Positions 1-7,955 of a stretch of 35,652 bases of DNA are shown one piece after another (the stretch's first letter is position 1; the number at the start of each line of letters is the position of its first letter). This DNA comes from Lentisphaerota bacterium (GTDB lineage: Bacteria; Verrucomicrobiota; Kiritimatiellia; PWTM01). The stretch is taken from the NCBI GenBank assembly GCA_016873715.1, contig VGWF01000040.1:1-35652 (forward strand), read 5' to 3'. The notes beneath the pieces were generated by a model. The model was not told the DNA's origin. It worked only from the letters and a program-made list of their open reading frames with translations, and did no database searches. The translations under genes and the position numbers were made by a program.

Positions 1-87
1 GACATCGCGTGGCTCGGCTTCACCACCCCGGACGACGCCGACGGCGTCGTGTATCTCGACGACCTCAAGCTGGAGATCGCGGACTGA
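1..87 (+). CDS. C-terminal end of a truncated protein, probably a carbohydrate-binding-like domain
   Basis: The window opens inside an open frame that ends in TGA at 85-87, leaving 28 residues. The tail reads VVYLDDLKLEIAD. A final strand of the form 'YLDDLKLE' is typical of jelly-roll carbohydrate-binding or glycoside-hydrolase accessory domains in this kind of genome, but the piece is too short to assign a family. The next gene downstream (776-1693) is also a secreted beta-rich protein, which fits a glycan-degradation context. Start and most of the gene lie outside the window. Confidence 0.6.
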   Translation, partial: DIAWLGFTTPDDADGVVYLDDLKLEIAD

Positions 88-195
88 CGGGCGCCCGGCC
101 GCGCCCCCATCATCGGCTGAGCCGGATGTGCGCGAAAGGGTCCGGCGTGACGTACGCATGGATGCGGCCGCGACGGAGCGCGGCCCTCCAGGACC
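88..195. other. Non-coding spacer with an inverted member of the CTCCGTC hairpin family
   Basis: No convincing gene is seen. Positions 166-185 form a perfect hairpin: GGCCGCG (166-172), loop ACGGAG (173-178), CGCGGCC (179-185), followed by CTCCA. On the minus strand the loop reads CTCCGT, the same loop sequence carried by the direct repeats that follow. The same hairpin recurs at 396-415. Confidence 0.6.
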
Positions 196-716
196 TGTTC
201 CATCGATATCGTGAGGACGGCCTTGGAGGGCGCCGCTCCGTCGGCGCCGTGCGAGAGACCCTCGAAGCTATCTTCATCCCTGATCGCCTGACGTGTTCCA
301 TGGAGATCGCGAGAGCGGTCCTGGAGGGCGCCGCTCCGCCTGCCCTGCGAAGCGTCCTCGCGAAACAGGGTCGGCGCCATGCGGCAGAAGCGGACGGCCG
401 CGACGGAGCGCGGCCCTCCAAAACCTGTTCCATGGATATCTCGAAGGCGGCCATGGAGGGCGCCGCTCCGTCGGCGCCGTGCGAGAGACCCTCGATGCAA
501 CGTCTATCCCTGATCGCCCCGACCTGTTCCATGGATATCGCGAGGGCGGTCCTGGAGGGCGCCGCTCCGTCGGCGCCGTGCGAGAGACCCTCGAAGCTAT
601 CTTCATCCCTGATCGCCTGACGTGTTCCATGGAGATCGTGAGGACGGCTTGGAGGGCGCCGCTCCGTCGGCGCCATGCGGGAGACCCTCGAAGCAACGTT
701 CATCCCTGATCGACCC
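196..716. repeat. Imperfect tandem repeat, five units of about 98 bp
   Basis: Five units begin with TGTTCC at 196, 294, 426, 525 and 623. Units 1, 3 and 4 are 98-99 bp, unit 5 about 94 bp, and unit 2 is 132 bp because it holds an extra segment with the inverted hairpin at 396-415. Each unit carries CATGGATATCG-like sequence, then GGAGGGCGCCGCTCCGTC plus GGCGCCGTGC, then GAGAGACCCTCGAAGC and CATCCCTGATCG. The core folds as GGCGCC-loop-GGCGCC. Unit length is too long and spacers too similar for CRISPR. Apparent open frames across it come from the lack of stop codons in GC-rich repeats. A lone copy of the core lies at 24638-24677. Confidence 0.9.
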
Positions 717-720
717 GCCG

Positions 721-750
721 TTGCGTCGCGCCGGGGCAGGCGCGTAGGAT
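721..750 (+). promoter_or_regulatory. Candidate sigma70-type promoter
   Basis: TTGCGT (721-726), an 18-bp spacer, then TAGGAT (745-750). The predicted transcript would begin near 757 and leave a short leader containing GGAGGG (763-768) before the ATG at 776. It lies just past the last repeat unit. Prediction from hexamers only. Confidence 0.4.
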
Positions 751-775
751 GCTGCCGGCGGCGGAGGGACGGCGA

Positions 776-1693
776 ATGCGTGTCGGACTTGCGTGCGGTG
801 GCTCGTGGCTGGGCGCGGCGCTCGTCGCCGCGGCGGCGGCCGGACCGGACACCTCCGGCTGGGAATCGAGGGTTCTCCTGTCGTCGTCGGTGACGTCGCG
901 CCTCTCCGCGGCGGAATCGGCCGTGACCGTGGAGCCGGCCGGCGGCCCCGGGGGCGGCGCCGCGCTCCGCATGGGCGTCGTCGTCGACCACTTCGGCGGC
1001 GAGGCGAAATACCCGGTCGGCTGGCCGCGGATCGCACGCGAGTTCAGGGAGGCCGCGGACCGCGACTGGTCGGCGTGGGACTACCTCCGGCTCCGCGTCC
1101 GCGCCGACACCGCGCGCGCCGCGCTTCCGGCCGCGCCGCTCTCGCTGTCCCTCCGCGCGCCGGACAAGGCCCGCTCGTTCAGCCGGACGCTGGACGAGGT
1201 GAGGAAGGGCGAATGGACCGAGATCCTGGTGCCGGTTCGCGCGATCACGGATCCCTCGGACGTCACCTCGATGACGCTGTCGATCTCCGACGCGAACTAC
1301 AGCCACGGCGACCGCGTCGACTTCCTGATCGGCGAGGTCTCGCTCGTGCGGCCACGGGAGCCGGCGCTGCTGGAGTTCGCCCCCGATGCGGGCGCCATCT
1401 GGTCGGATGCCCGGCGGCTCCCGGTCCGCTTCCGGTTGCTCGGCGTTCCCGAGGGCGGACGCGCCACGCTCCGCTTCGAACTGCGCGAGGGGGCGACCGT
1501 GGTCGGCCGGAGCGCGTTTGCCGGCGGCCGCGGGGATCACCGCGCGCTGGTCGATCTCCCGCCGCTCCGGCCCGGCCCCTACACCCTCCACGCGCTGGCC
1601 GGCCCGCGGGAGGCCGCCCCCGCGGCGCGTGTGACCGTCGTCGAATCGCCGTGGGCGCCGCTCCCGCCGGGCGCGGAAGGAGCCGCGCCATGA
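776..1693 (+). CDS. Secreted beta-rich protein, possibly carbohydrate-binding
   Basis: A 305-residue protein of unrecognised family. The first 22 residues (MRVGLACGGSWLGAALVAAA) look like a signal peptide, so it is probably exported. Residues about 40-200 resemble a jelly-roll carbohydrate-binding domain, with DWSAWDYLRLRVRAD and a closing VDFLIGEVSLVRP strand. Residues about 205-295 look like a second beta-sandwich. The start is ATG 776, because GGAGGG stands 7 nt upstream; an in-frame ATG at 749 has no such site. Its stop codon overlaps the start of the next gene (ATGA at 1690-1693), so the two are translationally coupled, and it may bind glycan for the DUF4091 enzyme. The binding role is inferred from fold-like sequence and context. 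Confidence 0.75.
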   Translation: MRVGLACGGSWLGAALVAAAAAGPDTSGWESRVLLSSSVTSRLSAAESAVTVEPAGGPGGGAALRMGVVVDHFGGEAKYPVGWPRIAREFREAADRDWSAWDYLRLRVRADTARAALPAAPLSLSLRAPDKARSFSRTLDEVRKGEWTEILVPVRAITDPSDVTSMTLSISDANYSHGDRVDFLIGEVSLVRPREPALLEFAPDAGAIWSDARRLPVRFRLLGVPEGGRATLRFELREGATVVGRSAFAGGRGDHRALVDLPPLRPGPYTLHALAGPREAAPAARVTVVESPWAPLPPGAEGAAP

Positions 1694-3990
1694 GCCGCCG
1701 GCTGTCCTGCCTCGCCGCCGCGGCGACCGGCATCGCGGCGGCCGCCGCCGCCTCGCCGCAGCTCTTCGACATGGGCACCGCGTCGTCGTCGCTCGAGCCC
1801 GGCTTCACGCGCATTACCGCCGAGTCGATCGTCTCGCCGGGGACGCCCTCCGGATGGGAGACAAGGGACGGCCTGCGCGCGCAGGCGCGGGTCTTCACGA
1901 ACGTCGTGACCAACGCCAGTCGCGGCACCGAGGAACCGCCGCCGATCTGGACGACGCCGCTGACCGAGGACGCCGTGCTCGGCAGCCGCGGGAACACGTT
2001 CATCCTGCCGCCGCTCCCCGGGAGCGGAACGGTCGCCGTGGTGTGCGGCACCAGCGACGCCGCGCGCGACCAGTTCTTCGACTTCACCGTGGCGGTCGGC
2101 GATCGCGAGCAGCGCCTGCGCTTCGAGGGCGGCCACCAGTTCCGCGTCCTCCGGTTCGAGGTCCCCGCCGGGCCTGCGCCGGTGAGGGTGCGGCTCGTCC
2201 CGCGCAGCCTCTGGGCCGTCAACGCGATCCTCGCATGGTCCGCGGAGGACGACGCCCGGGTCGGGAGGGAGTTCCTGCGCCGGTTCTCGGACGAGCCGGG
2301 CGCGTGGGCGCCGCCGGACGAGTGGGCGAAGTGGAAGCGCGATCCCGATCCCGCCCCCGGGCCGATGCCCGAGCCGTCCGCGGAGGACCGCGCGCGCGGC
2401 TTCCTCGTGTTCGCCCGGCCCTGGGCCGAGTGCGTCTTTCCGCACGACGCCCCGCGGGCGGACGAGATCCCTCCGCGGCTGCGGCTCTTCGCGACGCCGG
2501 GCGAGTACGAGCCCTTCACCTTCACGGTTCGCCCGCTCCGCCCGCTGTCCGCCGTGCGCGTCGCGGTCCGCGGCCTCGGTCCGCTCGCGGCGGGCGACAT
2601 CGACATCCGGCGCGTGCGGTACATGTCGGCGCGGCCGAACTACAGCACGATGCACCGGTGGTGGGTCGCGCCCGACGTGCTCGAGCGGTTCGAATCCGCG
2701 GACCTGCCGGCGGACATCAACACGAGGTTCTGGATCACGGTCCGCATTCCGGACGACGCCCCGGCCGGAATCCACACGGGCGTTGTCGCGGTCGCGGGCG
2801 CACAGGGAGGCGTCGAGATCCCGGTGACGCTGCGCATCCTCCCGTTCCGTCTCCTCGAGGACACGAACCGGCTCTTCGGCATCTACTACCACCATCCCTA
2901 CGACCGGCTGCCGGGCGCCACGGACGAGGTGTCGCGGGCGCACTTCCGCTTCCGCGCCGAACGCGAACACGAGGACATGGTCGCGCACGGCACGCGGAAC
3001 GTGACGCTGTCCTTCTCCACGCGGGCGGCGGACGCGCAGGGGAACTTCCGGTTCAACGGGGACCTGCTCCAGGAGAAGTTCGACCTCTGGAAGCGTCACG
3101 GCTTCCGGGGTCCCGTCGCGATGCACATCAGCGCGGGCGAGGTCTACGCGAAACACGCGGGCGGGCGGTACGGCTCGCATCTTCGGGGCGTGAAGGATCC
3201 GCCGGAGTCCTTCGCGCGGGAGATGACCGCGATGGTCCGCACGATCGAGGCCGAGCGCGTCCGCCGCGGCTGGCCGGAGTTCCTCTACTACCCGGTCGAC
3301 GAGCCCTCCACCGACCCGGCGGCCGTGCGGTTCATGGTGACGGTGCTCCGCGCCTGCAAGGAAGCGGGCGTGCGCACCTACGTCACCGCCGACCGCGCCC
3401 ACGAGGCCTTCGCGCCGATGGCGCCGCACGTCGACGTGTGGTGCATGCAGCCGTTCTCGGTCGATCCGGTCACCGTGCGGCGCGAGGCCGCGCGCGGCGT
3501 GGAGACGTGGTGCTATCCCAACCACATCTCCGGCGAGAACAACCGGACGCCCGTCGCCGGCGCGCGCATGACCTACGGCTTCGGCTTCCGGCTCTCCGGC
3601 TACCGCGCGCTGATCCCGTGGATCTACTCGGCATCCGGCGGCGATCCGATGAACTACCTCGACGGCCCGACGCAGGATTTCCTGAACCGCCACGAGCCCG
3701 ACGGCACCCCCGTGCCCGTCACGCTCTGGGAGGCGATGCGCGAGGGATACGACGACTTCCGCTACCTGCACACCCTCGATCTCGCGCTGGAGCGGGCGCG
3801 CGGGGACGGCCGTCCCGCGGTCCGCGCCGCCGCCGCCCGGGCGGAGGCGGAACTTGCGGAGATCGCGGCGGCCATCCGGGTCCAACCGAAGTACAAGCAC
3901 GACGGGCTGTGGAACGCGGCGGAGTTCGACGTCCATCGCTGGCGCATCGCCCGCCGGATCCTCGACCTCGAGTCGGCGATGGGACGGTAG
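1690..3990 (+). CDS. Secreted DUF4091 / GH123-like glycosidase
   Basis: A 766-residue protein with an alanine-rich signal peptide (residues 1-22). A middle beta region contains FATPGEYEPFTFTVRPL, typical of the part that precedes the barrel in DUF4091 proteins. The C-terminal half is a beta/alpha barrel with FGIYYHHPYDRLP, YYPVDEPS, and near the end LWEAMREGYDDFRYLHTLD, the usual DUF4091 ending. In related GH123 hexosaminidases an adjacent Asp-Glu pair does substrate-assisted catalysis; D537-E538 in the VDEP motif is the candidate pair here. The substrate cannot be read from sequence. The start is fixed by the ATGA overlap with the preceding gene; the frame is open far upstream (from 793), but that extension overlaps the other gene and is not coding. 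Confidence 0.85.
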   Translation: MSRRLSCLAAAATGIAAAAAASPQLFDMGTASSSLEPGFTRITAESIVSPGTPSGWETRDGLRAQARVFTNVVTNASRGTEEPPPIWTTPLTEDAVLGSRGNTFILPPLPGSGTVAVVCGTSDAARDQFFDFTVAVGDREQRLRFEGGHQFRVLRFEVPAGPAPVRVRLVPRSLWAVNAILAWSAEDDARVGREFLRRFSDEPGAWAPPDEWAKWKRDPDPAPGPMPEPSAEDRARGFLVFARPWAECVFPHDAPRADEIPPRLRLFATPGEYEPFTFTVRPLRPLSAVRVAVRGLGPLAAGDIDIRRVRYMSARPNYSTMHRWWVAPDVLERFESADLPADINTRFWITVRIPDDAPAGIHTGVVAVAGAQGGVEIPVTLRILPFRLLEDTNRLFGIYYHHPYDRLPGATDEVSRAHFRFRAEREHEDMVAHGTRNVTLSFSTRAADAQGNFRFNGDLLQEKFDLWKRHGFRGPVAMHISAGEVYAKHAGGRYGSHLRGVKDPPESFAREMTAMVRTIEAERVRRGWPEFLYYPVDEPSTDPAAVRFMVTVLRACKEAGVRTYVTADRAHEAFAPMAPHVDVWCMQPFSVDPVTVRREAARGVETWCYPNHISGENNRTPVAGARMTYGFGFRLSGYRALIPWIYSASGGDPMNYLDGPTQDFLNRHEPDGTPVPVTLWEAMREGYDDFRYLHTLDLALERARGDGRPAVRAAAARAEAELAEIAAAIRVQPKYKHDGLWNAAEFDVHRWRIARRILDLESAMGR

Positions 3991-4029
3991 CCGCCCCGTC
4001 CGTCCCCGCGCGATGACGGCGCGTTCCCC

Positions 4030-4884
4030 TCAATCGCCGGCATCGCCGGCGAGGTGAAGGATGGCCTGCGTCGCCGCGATCAGGCCGAACATCCCGGTGA
4101 GCGTGGACAGGCTTCCGAGCGGGCGGCGCCTGCGTCCGCGGCGGTGCTCGAAACCCGGCGGGGCCGGGTCGGTGGCGGCGTCCGCGGGCACGGCGTTGCG
4201 GGGCGGCTCGACCGAGTAGACGCAGAGGATGCCCGATGCGACCCCGTGGCGCCGGAGGCGCTTCCGGACGAGCCGGGCGAGCGGACAGCGCTCGGTCGAC
4301 GCGATGTCGCCGGCGCGGATCGAGAACGGGTCCGTCCGCGTGGCGGCGCCCATGCACGAGACCGTCCAGACCCCGGCTCCATGCGCCGCGTGGAGAAGGG
4401 CGACCTTCGGGTTGAGGCTGTCGATCGCGTCGATCACGACATCGACATCCGCGGCGACCAGGACCGGCGCGGTATCGCCATCGATGAACACGCGCCGCGC
4501 GTCGATCTCGCACGCCGGGTTGATGTCGCGGAGCCGTTCCGCGGCCACGTCGACCTTGGGCCGGCCGACGGTGGACTCGAGCGCGTAGAGCTGCCGGTTG
4601 ATGTTGCTTGGCTGGACGACGTCGAAGTCCGCGAGGCGAAGATGCCCGACGCCCGCGCGGGCGAGCCCCTCGGCGGCGTAGGACCCGACGGCGCCGAGAC
4701 CGGCCACCAGCACGCGCGAGTCGCGAAGCCGCGCAAGGCCCCCCGGGCCGAGAAGAAGCTCCGTCCGCGCGAAGCGGGTCGCCGCCCCCGCCCGTGCGGC
4801 GGGAGCGTCATCCTGCGGGCGCATCGGGTCATCCGGCAAAGCCATAGCGCCGCCCACAGTCGCGGTTTCCCGGGCCGATTTCAA
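4030..4884 (-). CDS. tcdA: tRNA threonylcarbamoyladenosine dehydratase-like, ThiF/MoeB/HesA family
   Basis: A 284-residue E1-like enzyme. TcdA uses ATP to cyclise the t6A base of tRNA position 37 to ct6A. The Rossmann nucleotide-binding loop GLGAVG is at 62-67, the acidic residue of the ADFD motif at 86, and SNINRQLYAL follows at 93-102 with the conserved Arg/Gln, as in TcdA/YgdL. A cysteine in the CMGAATRTDPF segment matches the TcdA pattern, and a hydrophobic C-terminal stretch is present. The best start is TTG at 4884, with GGCGGAGG 8 nt upstream; ATG 4845 is possible but has a weaker site. It converges on the DUF4091 gene with a 39-bp gap and no clear terminator. A MoeB/ThiF activity is less likely given the SNINRQLYAL match. 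Confidence 0.87.
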   Translation of the reverse strand: MKSARETATVGGAMALPDDPMRPQDDAPAARAGAATRFARTELLLGPGGLARLRDSRVLVAGLGAVGSYAAEGLARAGVGHLRLADFDVVQPSNINRQLYALESTVGRPKVDVAAERLRDINPACEIDARRVFIDGDTAPVLVAADVDVVIDAIDSLNPKVALLHAAHGAGVWTVSCMGAATRTDPFSIRAGDIASTERCPLARLVRKRLRRHGVASGILCVYSVEPPRNAVPADAATDPAPPGFEHRRGRRRRPLGSLSTLTGMFGLIAATQAILHLAGDAGD

Positions 4885-4952
4885 TGCCGAAGCCTCCGCC
4901 GGGGGGATCCACCCGGAGACGCGGAGGCCGCGGCGCCCGGGGGCTGCGGCGT

Positions 4953-6260
4953 CTACTCCGCCGCCTCGACGCGGATCGTGTGCGTGACCGGCACGAAGGC
5001 CGCGCGGATCGCCTTCACGAGCGGCTCGCGCTCCGCCTCGGTGCGGGCGGCGGTCCCCTCCATGTCGGCCTTGCCCTCGGCGCCGTGGAAGCGCTTCTTG
5101 ATCTGGTCCGTCTCGAACGCCTGCTTCGCCAGCACCGCGTCGTCAACGCGCTTGAACGCCTCGCTGAACGGGTTGGCGGGGAAGTCGGCGGCCAGGTTCA
5201 CGCCCGCGCGGAGCGCCGCGGCGTCATAGGTGTTCGTCGCGCCGCCCCAGACGACGCGGCAGCGCGGGGCGGGGGGCGTCCAGACCACGAGGCGCAGCCG
5301 GTTGAGCTCCTCGTTGAACGGCACGAGCGCCATGCCGGCGCGGAGACTCGAGTCCTGGTCCAGCGGGCCGGTCGCGCAGAACGGATAGCGGCGGCTCTCG
5401 ACGACCGCCTCGCCGCGCTTCGCCGACATGACGCGGTGGCCGCCGGTCGCGCTCGCGAGGCCGGTGGCCGGGTCGATCGTGATCGAGCCGAGGTCGCCGC
5501 CCGGCGCAAGGACGCGGAGGAACGCCCAGGCCATCACCAACTGCCCGGCCCAGCCGGGGTGCACGCCGTCCTGCCCCGCGATCATGAAGCCGGGGCCGAA
5601 CTTCTTCTGCGACTCGACGCCGACGGTCAGCATCGGCAGGTAGATGTCGGCGAACGGCTGGCGTTCGGCGCGGGCGACCTCGAGCGCGATATTGCGGAGC
5701 TGGAGCAGGCTGAGGTTCAGGTCCTGGACCGTGCCCGAGGCGGTCTTCACCCAGTGCGGCATCTTGTTAACGGTGCCGGAGGAGCCGGTGACGATGCGGA
5801 CGCCGTGCGCCTTCATCGACCGCACGATCGCGGTCTGCAGCGCGCGGTACTCGGCGCCGACCGCCTCCTCGTAGGGCTTGTAGCGGTGGTCGTTCATTCC
5901 GTAGCAGGTCGTCGCGACCGTCGGTTGGAATCGGAGCACGTCGTTCGTCATGCGCCGCAGGAAGCCGTCGCACCGCTCCCCGCTCCAACCGTACTGGCGG
6001 ACCGCGACGCCGAGGTCCGGCGTGCAGACGGTCAGGTAGGTCTCCATGATCCGCGAGTACATCTTCTGCTCGGTGATCGAGTCGCCGCAGATCGCGAGCC
6101 GGTCGCCCGCGCGCAGCACGGGACGCGACGGCGCCCCGGCCTTCAGCGCCCGGTAGGGCGCGAAGAACGGGTCGGCGGGGAGGGCGGCGAGCTCCGCGGC
6201 GCGGAGGGGGACGGCGGCCGCGAGGGCCGCGACGAGGAGCCATGCGTGCATCGGCTTCAT
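4953..6260 (-). CDS. Secreted SGNH/GDSL-family hydrolase
   Basis: A 435-residue protein with a signal peptide (MKPMHAWLLVAALAAAVPLR, cleavage likely after AA). The four SGNH blocks are visible: ICGDSITE (Ser61), YGWSG (Gly91), YGMNDH (Asn123) and DGVHP (Asp231, His234). Such enzymes are esterases, often removing acetyl groups from glycans. After about residue 245 there is a C-terminal extension of nearly 190 residues, ending in a charged helical region (FKRVDDAVLAKQAFETDQIKKRF). This domain order is common in PVC bacteria but of undefined role. Start ATG 6260 lacks a Shine-Dalgarno site; a GTG at 6269 is an alternative. A TACAGT hexamer at 6273-6268 (minus) leaves only 7 nt before the ATG, so the mRNA may be leaderless. 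Confidence 0.85.
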   Translation of the reverse strand: MKPMHAWLLVAALAAAVPLRAAELAALPADPFFAPYRALKAGAPSRPVLRAGDRLAICGDSITEQKMYSRIMETYLTVCTPDLGVAVRQYGWSGERCDGFLRRMTNDVLRFQPTVATTCYGMNDHRYKPYEEAVGAEYRALQTAIVRSMKAHGVRIVTGSSGTVNKMPHWVKTASGTVQDLNLSLLQLRNIALEVARAERQPFADIYLPMLTVGVESQKKFGPGFMIAGQDGVHPGWAGQLVMAWAFLRVLAPGGDLGSITIDPATGLASATGGHRVMSAKRGEAVVESRRYPFCATGPLDQDSSLRAGMALVPFNEELNRLRLVVWTPPAPRCRVVWGGATNTYDAAALRAGVNLAADFPANPFSEAFKRVDDAVLAKQAFETDQIKKRFHGAEGKADMEGTAARTEAEREPLVKAIRAAFVPVTHTIRVEAAE

Positions 6261-6310
6261 GGGCGCCACTGTAGCCGGACGGCGCGCCGAAGGCGATGCG
6301 GCCGCCGCCG

Positions 6311-6354
6311 GGTCTTACATCCGTTGGTGCGATCGCACCAACGGATGTAAGACC
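6311..6354. repeat. 44-bp perfect palindrome without spacer
   Basis: The two 22-base arms are exact reverse complements with no loop. The left arm begins GGTCTTACATCCGTTGG and the centre is TGCGATCGCA. It lies between the divergent SGNH and MFS genes, about 38 bp from the -10-like hexamer of the first and 25 bp from the -35 of the second. It is richer in A+T than its flanks. It could be a binding site for a dimeric or tetrameric regulator, a cruciform or transcript hairpin insulating the two genes, or a small mobile-repeat scar. Confidence 0.95.
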
Positions 6355-6378
6355 GGATCGGGGCGAGGGGCGGGCGGG

Positions 6379-6407
6379 TTGGCCGGGCCGCGGGGGTCCG
6401 GTATGCT
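6379..6407 (+). promoter_or_regulatory. Candidate promoter of the MFS gene, leaderless
   Basis: TTGGCC (6379-6384), a 17-bp spacer, TATGCT (6402-6407). The predicted first base is near 6414, which is the GTG start codon of the transporter gene. This agrees with the absence of a properly spaced Shine-Dalgarno site. Prediction from hexamers. Confidence 0.4.
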
Positions 6408-6413
6408 GGGGAG

Positions 6414-7874
6414 GTGCCCGTCTTCACTCCAGACCCGCGGCTCGAGGGGGCCGAGTTCGAGCGCGCCGGGGAGCGGACGCGCCGGCTCTCGGTCGCCGAG
6501 GGAGCGGCGTGGTCCGCGATGTACGGCTTCGGCGACGCCTACCTCGCGCCGTTCGCGGTCTTCCTGCGCGCGGGCAACCATGCGATGGCCTTCCTCGGCA
6601 CGGCGCCGCTGGTCGTCGGGGCGATCGCGCAGCTCGCGGGCGCGTCGCTGACCGAGCGCATCGGACGGCGGAAGCCGCTGCTGGTGCTGACGACCGCCAC
6701 GCACGCGGTCTGCTACCTGCTGCTCTTCGCGCTCCCGTTCCTCGCCCGCGACCGCGCGGTCCCGGTGCTGCTGGCCGTCGGGGCGGCGCTGGCGTGGCTG
6801 GCATCGTTCGGGACGCCGGCGTGGACGAGCTGGATGGGCGACCTGACCGCGCCGGCGCAGCGCGGCCGCTATTTCGCGCGCCGCAACTCGACGCTGACGC
6901 TGACCATGGTCGCCTCGATGCTCGCCGCCGCGGCGCTGCTGTCGGCCTTCCGCGCCCGCGGCTGGATCTGGGCCGGATTCGCGGCCCTCTTCACCGTCGC
7001 CGCCCTCGCGCGCGCGACGAGTTCGTGGCTCTTCACGCGGCACCACGAGCCGCCGCTGACGCGGTCCCCGGAATCCTATTTCTCGTTCTGGGACTACCTG
7101 CGCCGCGCGCCCCGCTCGAACTTCACGAAGTTCAGCCTCGCCGTCGCGATGATGAACGGCGCGGTCAACACGGCGGGGCCGTTCTTCAGCGTCTACATGC
7201 TGCGCGACCTGCACTGGACCTACTTCCAGTTCACGTCCAGCACGGTGGTCTACCTCGTCGCCCAGTCGGTCGTGTACCGATGGTGGGGCGCGATCTGCGA
7301 CCGCCACGGCGCGCGCTCCGTCCTGAAGGCGACGAGCGTCATCCTGCCGGTCCTCCCGCTGCTCTGGGCGTCGACGACCAGCTACCCGGCCCTCCTCGGC
7401 GCGCAGGTCCTGTCGGGCTGCACGTGGGCGGGTTTCAACCTCGCCTCGACCAACTTCGTCTACGACGCGGTCACGCCGCAGAAGCGCGCGCGGGTCGTCG
7501 GCTACCACGGGCTGCTCAACGCCTTCTTCACGCTGGCCGGCGGGAACCTGGTCGGCGCGACGATCGCCGAGGCGGTGCCGGCCGCCTTCTCGATCGGCCC
7601 GATCCACGTGACCCTGCTCTCGTCGCTGCCGGTGGTCTTCGTCGTCTCGTCGCTGCTGCGCGTCCTGGCGGCGACGATCATGCTCCCGCGGTTCCACGAG
7701 GTTCGGGAGGTCGAACACGTCGGCACCCTCCAGATCCTCCGCCGCCTCGGCACCGGCGAGCCGGTCGTCACGGCCGGCATGGAACTGGCCACGCGGTTGC
7801 CGATTCTCGGCCGGTTCTTTCCCCCGCGCCCCGGGGATCCGCCGGCGGGGAAGGGCGGGCGGCCTGTTGGTTAG
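6414..7874 (+). CDS. MFS transporter
   Basis: A 486-residue, very hydrophobic protein with about 12 membrane segments, placed in the inner membrane. The N-terminal half carries a loop GASLTERIGRRKPL of the MFS motif-A type after the second segment, and the segment WMGDLTAPAQRGRYFARRNS matches a group of MFS proteins common in PVC bacteria whose substrates are unknown. The second half has the matching WWGAICDRHGARSVLK loop. Position between a secreted SGNH hydrolase and a GH127 glycosidase suggests uptake of a sugar or oligosaccharide, by inference only. The frame opens with GTG 6414; GGGGAG directly abuts the codon and is too close to act as ribosome site, so either the transcript is leaderless or translation begins further in, at ATG 6519. 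Confidence 0.87.
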   Translation: MPVFTPDPRLEGAEFERAGERTRRLSVAEGAAWSAMYGFGDAYLAPFAVFLRAGNHAMAFLGTAPLVVGAIAQLAGASLTERIGRRKPLLVLTTATHAVCYLLLFALPFLARDRAVPVLLAVGAALAWLASFGTPAWTSWMGDLTAPAQRGRYFARRNSTLTLTMVASMLAAAALLSAFRARGWIWAGFAALFTVAALARATSSWLFTRHHEPPLTRSPESYFSFWDYLRRAPRSNFTKFSLAVAMMNGAVNTAGPFFSVYMLRDLHWTYFQFTSSTVVYLVAQSVVYRWWGAICDRHGARSVLKATSVILPVLPLLWASTTSYPALLGAQVLSGCTWAGFNLASTNFVYDAVTPQKRARVVGYHGLLNAFFTLAGGNLVGATIAEAVPAAFSIGPIHVTLLSSLPVVFVVSSLLRVLAATIMLPRFHEVREVEHVGTLQILRRLGTGEPVVTAGMELATRLPILGRFFPPRPGDPPAGKGGRPVG

Positions 7875-7891
7875 GCGTGTTGACGTTCCCG

Positions 7892-7921
7892 TTGACGCCC
7901 TCCGCCGGCGCTTCCTATTCT
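7892..7921 (+). promoter_or_regulatory. Candidate promoter of the GH127 gene
   Basis: TTGACG (7892-7897), an 18-bp spacer, TATTCT (7916-7921). A second TTGACG lies 11 bp upstream (7880-7885). The predicted transcript begins near 7928 and includes GAAGGAGA before the ATG at 7956. Confidence 0.5.
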
Positions 7922-7955
7922 CCACGCAGGTCCACGCGAAGAAGGAGACGCGCTC

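Noticed and set aside
196-716. CRISPR array
   Set aside because: Units are about 98 bp and similar over their whole length; there are no short repeats separated by unique spacers and no cas genes.
110-1591. Long minus-strand frame across the first tandem repeats
   Set aside because: It is produced by repeats without stop codons and by antisense of the secreted-protein gene. No ribosome site or family match.
793-1689. N-terminal extension of the DUF4091 protein
   Set aside because: The frame is open but overlaps the 305-residue gene in another frame; signal peptide and ATGA coupling fix the start at 1690.
6311-6354. Bidirectional terminator
   Set aside because: The two neighbouring genes are transcribed away from this site, so neither needs a terminator here; an operator or structural role fits better.
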